Shown: positions 34,397 through 45,648, counted from the first letter of the stretch. The stretch is 64,000 bases of DNA from Strigops habroptila (GCF_004027225.2 NC_044277.2:99999725-100063724), one strand, 5' to 3'. Translations and numbers: made by a program. Notes: generated by a model from the letters alone, not told the origin.

Positions 34397-34664
34397 ACTC
34401 TTCTCTGTGGTGCCAGGTAATAGGATGAGGGGTAATGGGCATAAACTAAAACACAGGAAGTTCTACCTGAACATGAGGAAGAACGTCTTTACTGTGTTGG
34501 TGACTGAGCACTGGTTGCCTAGAGAGGTTGTGGAGTCTCCTTCTTTGGAGATACTCAAGAGCCGTCTGGACACACTCCTACGTAATCTGCTCTAGGTGAC
34601 CCTGCTTGAGTAGGGAAGTTGGACAGGTTGAATGACTTCCAACCTCAACTACTCTGTGATTCCG
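34397..34664 (+). mobile_element. CR1 LINE 3' fragment
   Basis: CR1 in sense orientation: taggatgaggggtaatgggc, caggaagttctacctgaaca, ggagatactcaagagccgtc, then acttccaacctcaactactc and tgtgattc. It ends about 100 bp beyond the 3' end of CYP8B1. Confidence 0.88.
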
Positions 34665-34722
34665 AGATCCTGTGCTATCAGTGTTGGCACCACTCTGATC
34701 TGATAACCAGTGGATCATGCAA

Positions 34723-34728
34723 TTTATT
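34723..34728 (-). terminator. CYP8B1: poly(A) signal of CYP8B1
   Basis: AATAAA on the minus strand (tttatt on plus), 43 nt past the TAG stop of CYP8B1. This is a short 3' UTR if used. Confidence 0.6.
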
Positions 34729-34770
34729 TCACAGGTAATACCAGAACAAACAACACAAAGACTTCTTAAA

Positions 34771-36303
34771 CTAAAAGCGTAACCGGTACCTGAACCGAAC
34801 ATCACGGACAGGCTGCATTGTCCCAAATCCCCAGCGGCTGATGTCTATCGCTGGGATCTCCTCTTCTCTGTTGACCAGTTCCAGATCATACAGACTCAGC
34901 ACCAAGAATACAAACATTTTAATTTCAGCAGAAGCGAAGAACCGCCCGGGACAGATGGATACTCCCGCCCCCCAAGGCATGTTGAAGTATTTCAGCCTCT
35001 TCCCATTTTTGTAGAAATATTTCTTGGTGCCATCTGGGTTTATGAAGCGGTCATACTTAAATTCATGAGGCTTGGGGTGAATTTCTGGGTTCATCTGCAC
35101 AGACATGTGTGGGAACAGAGCCACCCTGTCTCCTTTGCGGAGGGTGTACTCTGTCCCACTTCCTGTCTTAAGGCTGATGTCCTCCAGAACAGCTCGGGTC
35201 AGTACTGGGGCTGCAACCAGCCTCAGGGTCTCCTCCAGAGCACTGTCCAGAATTGGAGTCTGGTTTAACATGTCCCTAGTGACGTTAATTGGTGGGCTCC
35301 CTGGCTTCGCTTCTTGGCCATTCTCCCTTGAGACTTTATCTACCTCATCCTTCACAGCCTTCATAGCTTCTGGATGTTTCATTAGGTACAAGAGGAGCCA
35401 GAAGGCAGTTGGGCCCGTATTGCCTTGAGATGCCCAGAGTAGCATAAACATGAAACGATCCCGCATGTACTCGGGGACACCGTTTTCTGCCAGAAGCTGG
35501 TTTTGATCACTTATCCACCCACTGATATTGTCCTTCTGACAGCTTTTCTTCACAGACAGCATGCTCCAGAAGAGCCTCTTCAGCCGCTCAGCTTCTATTT
35601 TGTCCTTGGAAGGCAGCATAGCAGAGGCCAGGCGAGGGAAGAGGCGGTCATACTTCCGAAACTCATGGAACATCTGGTTGGAGTGGATGCGATCTTGCTC
35701 ATTAGCTTTCTCCTTGTTATCTGCCCCTTGGTGTGGCTGGGTGCCATATAGCGTCAGGTACCCAGCTCTGAAGACAATGTTGTAGCAGTAGTGGAAGAGG
35801 CTATCCTCTTGCCACACTCGCTTCTCCTCTCCTGAGCTCAGGTTGAAAAGCATCAGCTTCTTAAAGTTCTCCATGGTGGCTTCTGTCATGACAGTGAGTC
35901 CATCTCCCATCAGATGCTTTGTGCTTGATGCATGAGTTATGGTGTGGTCGGCTTCAATGGTCTCGTAGCCAAAAACCTGCAGGACCAGTTTAGATGCAAA
36001 AGTCCTAAAATCTAATTTAGATCGTGATTCCTTCACGATGGCTCCAAAGCAGGAGGGGTCCATCACAAAGGTGAAGTAATAGCCGCCAATCAGCACTGTG
36101 AAAATATCCCCATGTTTTCTCTGCATCCTTTTTAGAAACTCTGAAGTGTCCTTTCTGAACTCCAGAGCATACCCCAGCCAGGGAATGATGCCTTTGGCCA
36201 GGGGTGGCTCACCGGGTCTCCGTCTCCGAAACATGCCCAGGAGGTAGAGCCCGCTGAGCAGCAATGCTATCAAGGTACAAAGGAGAATCTCCCAGAGCGC
36301 CAT
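34771..36303 (-). CDS. CYP8B1: sterol 12-alpha-hydroxylase, cytochrome P450 8B1 (intronless)
   Basis: A microsomal P450 that hydroxylates C12 of bile-acid precursors in liver, and so sets the ratio of cholic-type to chenodeoxycholic-type bile acids. The single open frame of 510 residues is close to the roughly 500 of the family and has no break. It starts with a membrane anchor (MALWEILLCTLIALLLSGLY) and a Pro/Arg hinge (RRRRPGEPP). The I-helix region is WASQGNTGPTAFW, the ExxR motif is EETLR, and the heme loop is MPWGAGVSICPGRFFA with the ligand Cys near residue 451. It ends GFGTMQPVRDVRFRYRLRF, close to the human CYP8B1 end. CYP8B1 is known to lack introns, which fits. A paralogue such as CYP8A1 is spliced and so less likely. 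The human neighbours ACKR2, HIGD1A and CCDC13 follow. Confidence 0.95.
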   Translation of the reverse strand: MALWEILLCTLIALLLSGLYLLGMFRRRRPGEPPLAKGIIPWLGYALEFRKDTSEFLKRMQRKHGDIFTVLIGGYYFTFVMDPSCFGAIVKESRSKLDFRTFASKLVLQVFGYETIEADHTITHASSTKHLMGDGLTVMTEATMENFKKLMLFNLSSGEEKRVWQEDSLFHYCYNIVFRAGYLTLYGTQPHQGADNKEKANEQDRIHSNQMFHEFRKYDRLFPRLASAMLPSKDKIEAERLKRLFWSMLSVKKSCQKDNISGWISDQNQLLAENGVPEYMRDRFMFMLLWASQGNTGPTAFWLLLYLMKHPEAMKAVKDEVDKVSRENGQEAKPGSPPINVTRDMLNQTPILDSALEETLRLVAAPVLTRAVLEDISLKTGSGTEYTLRKGDRVALFPHMSVQMNPEIHPKPHEFKYDRFINPDGTKKYFYKNGKRLKYFNMPWGAGVSICPGRFFASAEIKMFVFLVLSLYDLELVNREEEIPAIDISRWGFGTMQPVRDVRFRYRLRF

Positions 36304-36361
36304 GAGAGCTCTGTGCTCATCCAGGACGTTGGACTACAACTAGGTTGGGGCAGGAACGTGG

Positions 36362-36369
36362 TTTTTATT
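36362..36369 (-). promoter_or_regulatory. CYP8B1: TATA-like box of CYP8B1
   Basis: On the minus strand AATAAAAA lies about 59 nt upstream of the CYP8B1 ATG. It would put a start site near 36335 and give a 5' UTR of about 30 nt. Based on position and sequence only. Confidence 0.35.
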
Positions 36370-38934
36370 CCCATCCAGCGACTGATATGCAGATGTGCAG
36401 CTGATGACCTCTGTCCCTACTGGCAGCAAGTGTTTGCCTTTCTCCTGTGGAGCACTCCAGTGTGTACATCTCCCTTGATGAACACAGATTTTTAAGGTGG
36501 AAGGTATGTTGTTGTCAAGCTGGAGTTACCAGACTGCTGTGTTAGGTGGATGGGTTTTGGCGTGTGCTCTGCAGCAGCTTAAAAAAAATTTCCTTTCCTA
36601 GGCTGCACAGAGCTCAGGTTTTGAAAAAGAGAGTTCAGAGAATTTCACTCAGTAATTTCTGCCTTTAAGACCAGGCTATGGACACACGCTGCAGGCTGAA
36701 AAACTGAAAGAGCAGATGTTGGAAATGCTATTGGAAATGAGCTCAGGACTAAGGGAAGGGGGTTACAGCTGGGCTAATTTGGTCTCAAAATCCAAAAGAA
36801 TGAAAGGTCTCCAATACTTTGATGTTCTCCAGCACACAGTGCCCTGCAAGTGCTTTCCCAATGAATGCTCCAAGCACTGCTAACCCATATGAGGGCAAAT
36901 CAACTCAGGTCTGCTTCCCCTGTGAGTGATGAGTGCTTCAATCAGTTGCATTTGCTCTGCACCAGATAAGTATGGAGTCTGAAACTGGCCAAGCCCACCT
37001 CCTGGCTGGAGAGCAGCAGTGCCTAGATGGGTGCCAGCACTTTCTTCTGGGCCAATGTATGCACACCCAGCACCCATAAATCAGTCATGTCCCCTCCAGC
37101 CAGTGGAGCACCCCCAATCCTCTGCCCTCCTGCTCCCATCCCTGTACCTGGCAGTTTTACTCATCTTCCCTTCTGCTTTTTCATCTCTCTTGCTCCCCAC
37201 TCTCTGGATGGGGTTTGGGGACGATGCCAGGGACCCCATGCCCCATCGAGCAAGGTGCTGCCACCCTGATCTACACAGCCTTGGCCCCAGCCACTGGCAC
37301 TTGGACCTCACAGCACCCTCATGCAGGACAGAGAGTGAGATTGTCACTCTCTATGTGAAAAGATGTAGTGAAAGAAAAAGTATTTAATAAGGCGATAGGA
37401 CAAACTGCTGTGAGCATCCATGGGGAATGCTGCTTACACACAACCAGCCCCTTTTATACTTCTCCCCCCGCCATTTCCCCCACCTTTGCCCTTCCCCTGA
37501 GCATCCCATCATAAGGTTTGCACAATCCCACGAGCCCTACTCTGTACGGGATCACAATCTTCCTTTTTATTTTCATTTCCCAGCTGCTCTCTCCTTCCAC
37601 ATTCTCTCCCAGTGAGCTGACCCCTGCAGTGAAGGACACATCACAGCATCAGCTAAATATTTACTTTGGGTTTGTTGTTTTTGTTGAGTTTTTTGTTTGT
37701 TTGTTTTTTTGAAAGTTCCCAGCCCTACCATTTTGGAAACAGTTGGCAAGAAAAACAACAGCAGTGAAAACAATCCACCTTTCTTGATCAACTCAAAGCC
37801 CTTTTTGGTCCAGTCATCTTGTCTAGCAATGAAATTAAGGTGATGAGTGTTTTCTTTCAAATTATTGATTTTATTTTTACAATTCTAGGTAATTCCCAAG
37901 TTTAATAGCTCTCCAGACTGGAAAGGGTCCATTTAAGGTTTAAGAGTATTTGGGGTGAATAGTACCTTTAAGTAAAGGTCAGCAAACTAATAACTTTGAA
38001 CTTTAAGGCTATATTGGCTAATAAGGATTGGCTAACAGCTATATGTGCTTTTATGTTCAAGGCCATGCTCTCACTCTGGGGTGTTGCAAAGCAATATTTA
38101 TATTAAAGATGGTATCCATGGATCTTTCTATCTTGTCAAAACAGATCTTTGAGAAGGCAAATATTTCCACCACTGTTCTGCTATGCATAATTGGTTTTTT
38201 TTCTCTTTCTCACTGCTTGTTACTGGTTTGCACTTTGTTGCTGATCAAACTGATCTCTAATCAAGGATCTGTCCCTTGGAATGACACAGTTTCCTGCCCA
38301 GGAGACCTGAGCATGATACAGCTCTTCACAACAGAGAAAGCCATCACTGGTCAGACAGCTCCATTTAAAGGTGCCTAATTCCTCACGTTGCCTCTCCTGG
38401 TAGACAAAGGGAAGAGCCCGGTTGAACACATCTACCTGGCAGATAGTGAAAGCCAGGAGAAGTAAAGCCACCCCCCAGGCTGGGCTTCAGGCCACCTGTG
38501 TCTGGCCTGATGGATGAGTGTGGCAAATCCATTCCCCAGCCCACAGCATGACCTGGAGGATGACAGGATGGCTCTCCACCACCAGAACCTTCAGACCCTT
38601 TGGGATCTAAGAGGGGAGAAGTTCTGCACACGTTTCAGTTTGCATTTTAATGGCACAACATCTAGACAGGCTGCTCCTTCATTCACTAATGCCTCACATA
38701 CTCCAGACAGGAGATGGGCTTCCACAAACATAAACCCTGGTCAATCCTTTTATAATAATACCAGTTACAACAGAAACAAATCTCCCACGTACTTTTCCAA
38801 TCCCAACGTGGAAAATCCTCAACTTGATGCTGGTGCTAGGATGAAATACCTGGTTGCGCACCAACTCCATCGCATGGCCACAACCAGTAAAATACAGTAG
38901 AGAGGGCATACACAAAATGTAAATAATGTAAATA
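36370..38934. other. CYP8B1-ACKR2 interval
   Basis: No gene was recognised. The stretch contains the second LTR-like repeat (37365-37575) and T-rich simple sequence near 37675-37710. Open stretches on both strands up to 128 codons show no family features and none has supporting splice or promoter context. Confidence 0.5.
37365..37575. repeat. LTR-like dispersed repeat, copy 2
   Basis: Same unit as 33725-33975: aaagtatttaataaggcga, taggacaaactgctgtgagc, acacacaaccagccccttt, then cacctttgcccttcccctga. Diverged from copy 1, so old. The two copies flank CYP8B1 in direct orientation. Confidence 0.5.
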
Positions 38935-40045
38935 TCATGCATTTGTGATATTCAACATTTCTATCTCAGATGCGTATCTGCTGCAAGACTGGCTTGTCTC
39001 TGAAGGGTGGATGTCAAAGAAAGCTCTTCTCCTGAAAATGGCTTGGGGGATCTTCCATAAATATAACCTGAACCATTTTTTCACAAAGGCATATAGAAAG
39101 GGGTTAAGATAGCAGTGCACAAAGGACAAACTCTCTGTGATTTGCATGGCATAGTCTAGTTGCCTACTGCTTTCACAGCTCCTGATCACGCCAACATCTT
39201 GTAGGGAGTGAAGGATGAGGACAATGTTGTAAGGGGACCACAGGACAAAGAAGACACCCACCAGAGTAAGGACTAAGCAGAGTGCTCCCTTTGAGCCAGG
39301 CATCTGAGACATAGTGAGGACACAGGCTATGCGGGAATAGCAGAACATCATGCAGAGGAAGGGAAAAAGGAAACCCAGGGTGTTTTGCACGACCCGAAAG
39401 ACAACTTTCCAAAATAAGTGATTCTGGCCATAATCATGGGCACACATGATGGTTTTGTCGTGGATTCACGTTGTGCTGGTGAAGAGACCATCAGGAATGG
39501 AGAGAAGTATGGAAAGGACCCATCCCACCAACAAGATGAGGATGGACTTCCTCCATGTCATGGAGCTATGAGGAGAGCAAGCATGAACTATCTGCAGATA
39601 CATGTCTAGACTCATGCAGCTCACAAAAAAGATACCACTGTAGAAATTCACAGTGTACATGGCATTTAAAACCGGGCACAATACGTCCCAGGTCACCCAT
39701 TGAGAAATGTACAGAGCCCAGAAAGGAAGGGTTAGTAGCAAGAAGAAGTCTGAAACCACCAAGTTCAGCAGATAGATACACCTCGGTCATCATCTTTTTC
39801 TTCTTGATAATGAGAACATATAATGAGAACAATAAAGAGGAGGGCACTCCTGGCTAACCCGACCAGGAAGACCACAGTATAAAAAGATGGCAAAAATACT
39901 CTGCTGAAGGAGAGTACCTCTTCTTTTTTGCAGAGGCCATACTGCTTGTAATCCTCCTCGTCCAAGTACTCATACAGATAGTCACTCGAATTGGCAGCAT
40001 CCAGCAAGGCAGCAGTGGTTGTTGTTGCATTTGACAAATGGCTGC
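38935..40045 (-). pseudogene. ACKR2: atypical chemokine receptor 2 (D6), broken coding exon
   Basis: ACKR2 is a seven-helix receptor that binds and degrades inflammatory CC chemokines without G-protein signalling. On the minus strand an acceptor (cttttgctcctag at 40058-40046) opens the usual single coding exon. Acidic tyrosine-rich N-terminus (SSDYLYEYLDEEDY), TM1 (VFLPSFYTVVFLVGL), TM2-3 (FLLLTLPFWALY, NFYSGIFFVSCMSLD), TM5-6 (FVLWSPYNIVLILHSL) and the TM7 NPFLYAF motif are all visible and ACKR2-like. The frame is broken three times: a 13-bp tandem duplication (39806-39831, +1), a 4-bp GATA duplication (39771-39778, +1) and TGA at 39466-39468. No in-frame ATG lies just after the acceptor. 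Sequencing error could explain some of this, but three independent lesions favour a true pseudogene. The DRY region reads DMY. Confidence 0.82.
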
Positions 40046-40624
40046 CTAGGAGCAAAAGACAAGTGAAGGGGATCAAAATGTTTTTTCAATCCACACAGGA
40101 AAGGCAAATATCACATCATGGAGGGTTGTCCTTTAGTTCATGTGTTTAAATTTTTGCCACTTTCCGATAAGTATTGGCTTAAGTATTGGATCCTTGGCCT
40201 TTCCCTATGGCATGGGACAGCTTTCTACACATACATATGAAAAGAAAATAAAACTCTGGTTTCCTTACTCTGACACATTAAAACTTGAAAGCAAAAGAGC
40301 ACAGTCTCTTCTGACATAAGTCACCACTTCCTCCTGATGGCACTGCAAGCTTTTGAGGAAGTTTCTGCTCTAAATTATGGGAAATCCTCCACAACACCTT
40401 GCGGTGAGCTGCTTTAGATTCACCCAGGTCCCTACTGAGAAAGCGGTACCTCAATTCTCGGTGAAGCAGAACCTGCCACCAGCACCTTTATATTGGTGCA
40501 GCTGCTCCCTCAGGCAAAATGCTGAACATCTCACTCCTGGTTGGACACTGACCCCTCTCAATGCCAAGTCTAGGACACCAAACCACGGATTTTTGTAAAA
40601 GGTGTTAGTAAGTGGAAAATACAG

Positions 40625-40735
40625 ATTCATAGAATCATAGAATGGTTTGGGTTGGAAGGAAGCTTAAAGATCACCTAGATCCAACCCCCTGCCATGGGAG
40701 GGATACCTTCCACTGGACCAAGTTGCTCAAAGACT
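40625..40735 (-). mobile_element. CR1 LINE, antisense 3' end
   Basis: The sequence tcatagaatcatagaatggt, ttgggttggaaggaagctta, then ccactggaccaagttgctca. Short antisense CR1 upstream of ACKR2. Confidence 0.9.
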
Positions 40736-43700
40736 TAACAAAGGTAAGGACATGTAGGCATCAGAATCAACTCCTGAATCAAGGTCAGAGGTAGAGATTT
40801 AGCTGGAAGGATGTTGCTGGAGTTGATCCTGCATGAGAGGATGCATGGACTGAAACCTAGCTGACCAAGGAAGGCAAGGACCATGCGGTCAGCCACTCCC
40901 TGGGACCGAAGGGTGGTGTCAATGTTTAGACAGCTGCAATGCAGATTTCAGGAAATGATGACTGATTTGGAGAGCTTCCTACTTCTGCAGTCCGATTTTC
41001 AGAAAAAAATTAAAAAAAACAAACCCACAAGAACACTACAAGTGTTTCATTTTCTGAAAGCCATCCAAACTGGGCAACCACTGTCACTAAAAAGCCTATC
41101 TCCTGCAGTGGGAGATGGGATCTGCCTGAGCCACCTCACGTCAGTAGCATGATGTTGTGGGGTTTAAAAAGCAAGCGTAACCTCCAGGCTCTGATAGTAA
41201 ACCAGAACTGTCACAGGGAAAAATTAGTGCTGATACCATTCCACCCCTAAACCATACCATTTTTCAGCCATGGCCAAAACTGCCCACCTCTCCCCTGGGG
41301 CTTATTCTTCCGGCAATCCAAAACCAGGCATGGCTGTGTAGCTCCCTGCCTGCACTCCCTGCTGCCTTGCTCTCTTTGACAACATTTCTCTCGTTGCCCA
41401 GGAGACCTGCAGCCACCAAGTAATGAGAAAATTAAACTGTTGGTCCCTTGTTATGCTACACATCCCAAGAAGGACATACCCCATGGTGGCTCTGCAACTT
41501 CTAGGTATGGCTCCCTCCCCACAAACACCCCAGGAAAGGGGAGGCCCTATCCCACACAGGTTAACCAAAGCACTCAAGGCTCAGAGTGGGGTGCTGAGCG
41601 TGCCTGTGGGTGTGCAGCCATAAGGGGTGAAGTTGTGGACATACCTGCTGTGGTCCCATGTCTAAAATTGTTCAAATACCCATTCCAGGCAGTTCCAGGC
41701 AGCTGAAAAGAAAATTTGTTTTGGGCTGGATTGGAATGTTTTCTTGATGTCTTGCAGTTCTTTGGTGAGTGCCACAGGGCACTTCAGACAGAGCAGCCAT
41801 AGAGAGAAGAGATCTGCCACAGGAAAGTGATATTCTAAGAATGTTCTGGGAATTAGCTTTTATATATAAATATTTCAGAGAAAATCCATGCTTATCCATA
41901 TGCAGTTCTGACTGTATGCCTTAGAAAGAAGCCAAAGCTGTCCACCCTTCTGAACACAGCAACACCCAGCGAGATTCCTAAACGCTTCTCCCCACATACC
42001 CTCTGCTCCCACAACAGGACAAGCCATCTCCAAAGTTTTCATTTCTGGGTCTCTTCCGGCCCACCAGGATGCCTTTTCTCCCTTCGCCGTGCCTTCCCCT
42101 CTCTGCACCGTGCTGGCACTGACATTCACATACCCATCCCATAGGTCATAGTGGAAAACTGACAACATGGGCTGAGCTCAGAGATTAATTCCAAGCTTGC
42201 TGGAGCACCGGTGCCTAGGAGCTGACTAACTGTCAAGAAAAAAGCAGAATATCTCCAGATTTCTCATGCTGTTTTGCCTACAAGAAGCAGAAAATGTACT
42301 TACAGGAGCTGCTTCTCCTGTTCCCGTCCTGCCAGACACTTGAATTGGGCTTTTAGGAACCTCTTTTACTTGTGTAACAGCATGGGCAGGAAATGTGAGC
42401 TTAGTGTGACCTCCCTGGTTTTGTTCTGCCTTTCCTGGTGTTAATCAGTGGGTGACAGCACTGAAGGAATCATCTCCACCCCACATCCGTGCATGAATCC
42501 CTCTACAATATCTAGAACTGGCACCTGCACCCAGAGCTGGGCTTTGGCACTTGAGATACCCCTCAGAACACAGCGCCTTCTGCCATGGGTGCCATGGGGA
42601 CCCAGCACCCCTCCTTCATAAACACAACCTACTCTTGTGTAGCTGGAGTCAGACTTCACATTAGGGATGGCCCGAGCTGCAAGGACCAAGGATCCACGTC
42701 AGCACAGTGTGAATATCACTGGTGGATCCCATGCACCCCAACATGCATGGGGTAGTGGGGAGACCACCCATAAAATAGTCTGAAGTAGGTTCTGGGATGT
42801 GCCAGACCAGGGTCACACAGACAAGCACACAGATCAGCCACTTGCTTAAAGATAACCATTTCCTTTTGCTCTTTTTCTCTCCATTTTTCCATGCATGCTT
42901 TTCCGCTGTGCTCCTTAATCCTTCCCTTTTCTTTGCCCTATCTCCTTCCAAATAGGCGATTTTTCTTTCTCCCTGTTCCTTCTGGGTTTGCTGCATACCA
43001 GCCCCAGATGTGGCAACAAGTTCCCTCTTGTTATTTTCTTTTCTAAAAGCTTTCATTAGTGGAAACATTTGCGGTTGTAGATCAGATGGATATTAAGATT
43101 AGATCATGTCCACTCTGCCTACATCCCAGCTCCCCCAGGCAGGAGTGGATCTGTTTGGTCTCTGCACTGAGAGGCTCCCAGGGCTGAGCCCCTGCTGTAG
43201 AAATCTGCATTTTTTTCCAGGAAATGAGTAAGCCACATGCTACTTGGATGCTGCAGGGTCCTCATCCCCTGCAAAGCAGAAATGGCTACCAGTGTGGCCA
43301 GCAGACCCTGGCAGCTCTGTTGGGACAATCACATGCCTTTGCAGGCAGTGACAAAGCCTTGCAAGTGGTACCAGAATAATGAGCTTATTGCTGTGGTTGA
43401 ACGTGCAGAGATTGACAACAGCAGAGATGTGCCAGCCTCCTGGCACTGCCATAGGGACGTTGGGGACAGCTCCATGGCACAACCCTTTGCTTGCCTGTCA
43501 AAAGCGTCTCTGATGAAGTGGATTATTGGAGAGGTTTTAGGGCATCACTGTTGTTGGGTGGTCACCCTCCCGCTCATTTCCTTCTTCCCACCATCAAACA
43601 GGGCCATGGGGAGCGCTCTGACCATGCCAAGGCCATCCCCCATATCAACTCCGGTGTGCTTTATAAACCCCAAATTGCCCTGGTAAAAATGGAAGAACAG

Positions 43701-44736
43701 AGCACAGCTTCATCCACAGCTCCAAATCCAACCTGCCCCATTGCAGGTGGATTCGCAGAAATACATTCTTTTTACCCATCTTCATGTTTGCTGCCATCAG
43801 CTGGTGTACATGTGTGCCTGCATTTAAAAGATAGCCTATAATAAATATATAGGCAATGTACACATTAGCAAAGAGCAAGAAGCTGCTCGCAAAGCCGAGG
43901 TGCCAGACATGCACACAAGGACGCTACAGGTGACAGCCGTTTCATTAGCCCAGCAATTAAAATGAAATAAGTTTTTTGTTTTAATTGAGTTTCTCCCCTA
44001 AAGCACATATCATGCAGAGCTGCAGGGATTTAAATGTGCCTCTAAGAGTCACTAGAGAAAGTAGCCTTCATGGTAATTTATTACAAGATTTTAACTCAAT
44101 TTGGGAGCTGGTAATTGCATAGATCTTTTAAATTTATTTTATTTTTTAGACTCTGCAAAGCCCTAATGGCTTTGGCAATTAAAGTAACCAGATTACTGGT
44201 AATGGGGAGCACATTTAGAGAGATACAGCGGCTACCTCAGCCGCTTTCTTTTATGCTTCTGAAAATGCTGTGTGTCAGGAGTGGGGTGGCCCTGCAGGAG
44301 CAGCAGTTCTACATCCCCCGCTGCTCAGAGATGGGGAGTCACGAACACTGCACCAGAGCACTGCAAAACCAGGCAGGGTTTTTGGAGAAGAGGTCTCTTC
44401 TTTGCTGTTTTGCTCTGACGAGCTGCCCCTTGGTTTAGGTGAGGGGGTTAGGCATCTTCAGGATCCTAGAAGATTTTTCCTCCTGCTCCAGAGTCTGGTT
44501 CACTTCAAGTGAGAAGCAATTCCTCGGTTGTCTTTAGGCTTCAGAATCCACTGCCTGGCATAGAGCAGGCGCAAAGCAAGCTCTGTTTGGTAGCTGGAAT
44601 TCAGGAAAAAATAGTCAACAATACAGTTGACTATCAAGATAACCAGACCAAGGAAAGCTGGCCTCTGACTTTACCCTCTGCTAGAGAGCTTCCACCTGAT
44701 GTCACAGTGTGGGTTTATATTGACATGAGAAGTTTT
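40736..44736. other. gene-poor stretch between ACKR2 and HIGD1A
   Basis: No gene, RNA or clear mobile element was recognised. The longest open frames (43237-43686 plus, 149 codons; 42661-43068 minus, 135 codons) have no recognisable domain, weak context and ordinary composition. An upstream non-coding ACKR2 exon may hide here, but I cannot place it. Confidence 0.5.
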
Positions 44737-45113
44737 GAACTGGGGGTGTTTGGAGAAGAGAAAGCTCAGGGGGGACCTTATCACTCTCTTCAACTACCTG
44801 AAAGGAGGTTGTAGTGAGGTGGGGGTCAGTCTCTTCTCTCAAGTAACAAGCGATAGGTCAAGAGGTTAACAGCCTCAAGGGGAAATTTAGACTGGGTATT
44901 ATGAAAAATTTCTTCACTGAAACGGTACTCAGGCATTGGAACAGGCTGACCAGGGAAGTGGTGGAATCACCGTCCCTGGAACTGTTCAAAATACACGTGG
45001 AGAAGGCCCTTGGTGACATGGTTTAGTGGTGGACTTGGCAGTGTTGGAGCCATGGTTGGACCTGATGATCTTGAAGGTCTCTTCCAACCTAGCTGATCCT
45101 ACGATTCTAAGTT
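44737..45113 (+). mobile_element. CR1 LINE 3' fragment
   Basis: CR1 in sense orientation: gtgtttggagaagagaaagc, accttatcactctcttcaac, tacctgaaaggaggttgta, gtggtggacttggcagtgtt, and the terminal ttccaacctagctgatccta then cgattctaag. It ends about 50 bp before the HIGD1A CpG island. Confidence 0.92.
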
Positions 45114-45491
45114 ACAGGAAAACCGCACGCTGTTTTCGCATCCTGCAAATGACAGCCTAAACCCCTACTTTCGGGGGCGAAACAAGTCGCCGAGTTCAAC
45201 CCGGAGTCTCTGTGTTTTGCAAATCCTAGCTACCCGCGCCCAGCCGCGACGTGGAGAGAACCCAGCTTCCCGCAGAGCCGCGCCCCGCTGCCTGTTTAGC
45301 AGGTTTGAGGGGCGGGCAGGGGCTGGGCTGGGCTGGGCTGGGCTGGGTGCCGTTGCCGTCCCGGTTCCCCGCCATGTCTCCACGCCCGCCGCAATGCGAG
45401 GAGCACCCGTGATGACATCCCGCCCCGCCCCGCGGTGCCAACGGCTGCGCTCTGGATTGGCTGTGAGCGTACGGGCTGCCGCACGGCACGC

Positions 45492-45504
45492 TGGGAGCCG
45501 TAGT
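45492..45504 (-). promoter_or_regulatory. ZNF143/THAP11-type element (ACTAYRNNNCCCR)
   Basis: On the minus strand ACTACGGCTCCCA fits the promoter consensus ACTAYRNNNCCCR at every fixed position. It lies about 150 bp upstream of the proposed exon-1 donor, a typical place for this element in housekeeping promoters. Confidence 0.6.
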
Positions 45505-45589
45505 TCTCCGGCCCTACAGGCGGCAGCCTGGGGCGGCGGGGGCGGGGCGCGCCCGGCCAATAAGAGGCGGGGGGCGGGGCCAGGCGAGC

Positions 45590-45648
45590 ATACGCCGGCC
45601 GGTATTGGGATTCGGGAGGGCAGCCGCAGCGGCGGCAGCAGCAGCGTG
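45590..45648 (+). other. HIGD1A: HIGD1A non-coding exon 1 (start uncertain)
   Basis: The sequence ends cagcagcagcgtg/gtgagg, a good donor, just downstream of the CCAAT and GC boxes. The acceptor partner is at 47465. The transcription start is a guess from promoter spacing. Confidence 0.4.

Noticed and set aside
38220-38471. Minus-strand 83-codon frame with a signal-peptide-like start and several Cys (MALLLLAFTICQVDVF...)
   Set aside because: It looks like a small secreted protein at first sight, but there is no family match, splice context or promoter. It lies just beyond the ACKR2 3' end and may be UTR.
42661-43068. 135-codon minus-strand frame with a basic stretch and a hydrophobic segment
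   Set aside because: No family resemblance, no promoter or poly(A) context, and it lies in a gene-poor interval. Chance openness is likelier.
43237-43686. 149-codon plus-strand frame
   Set aside because: No recognisable domain, with a competing open frame on the other strand over the same DNA. Treated as chance.
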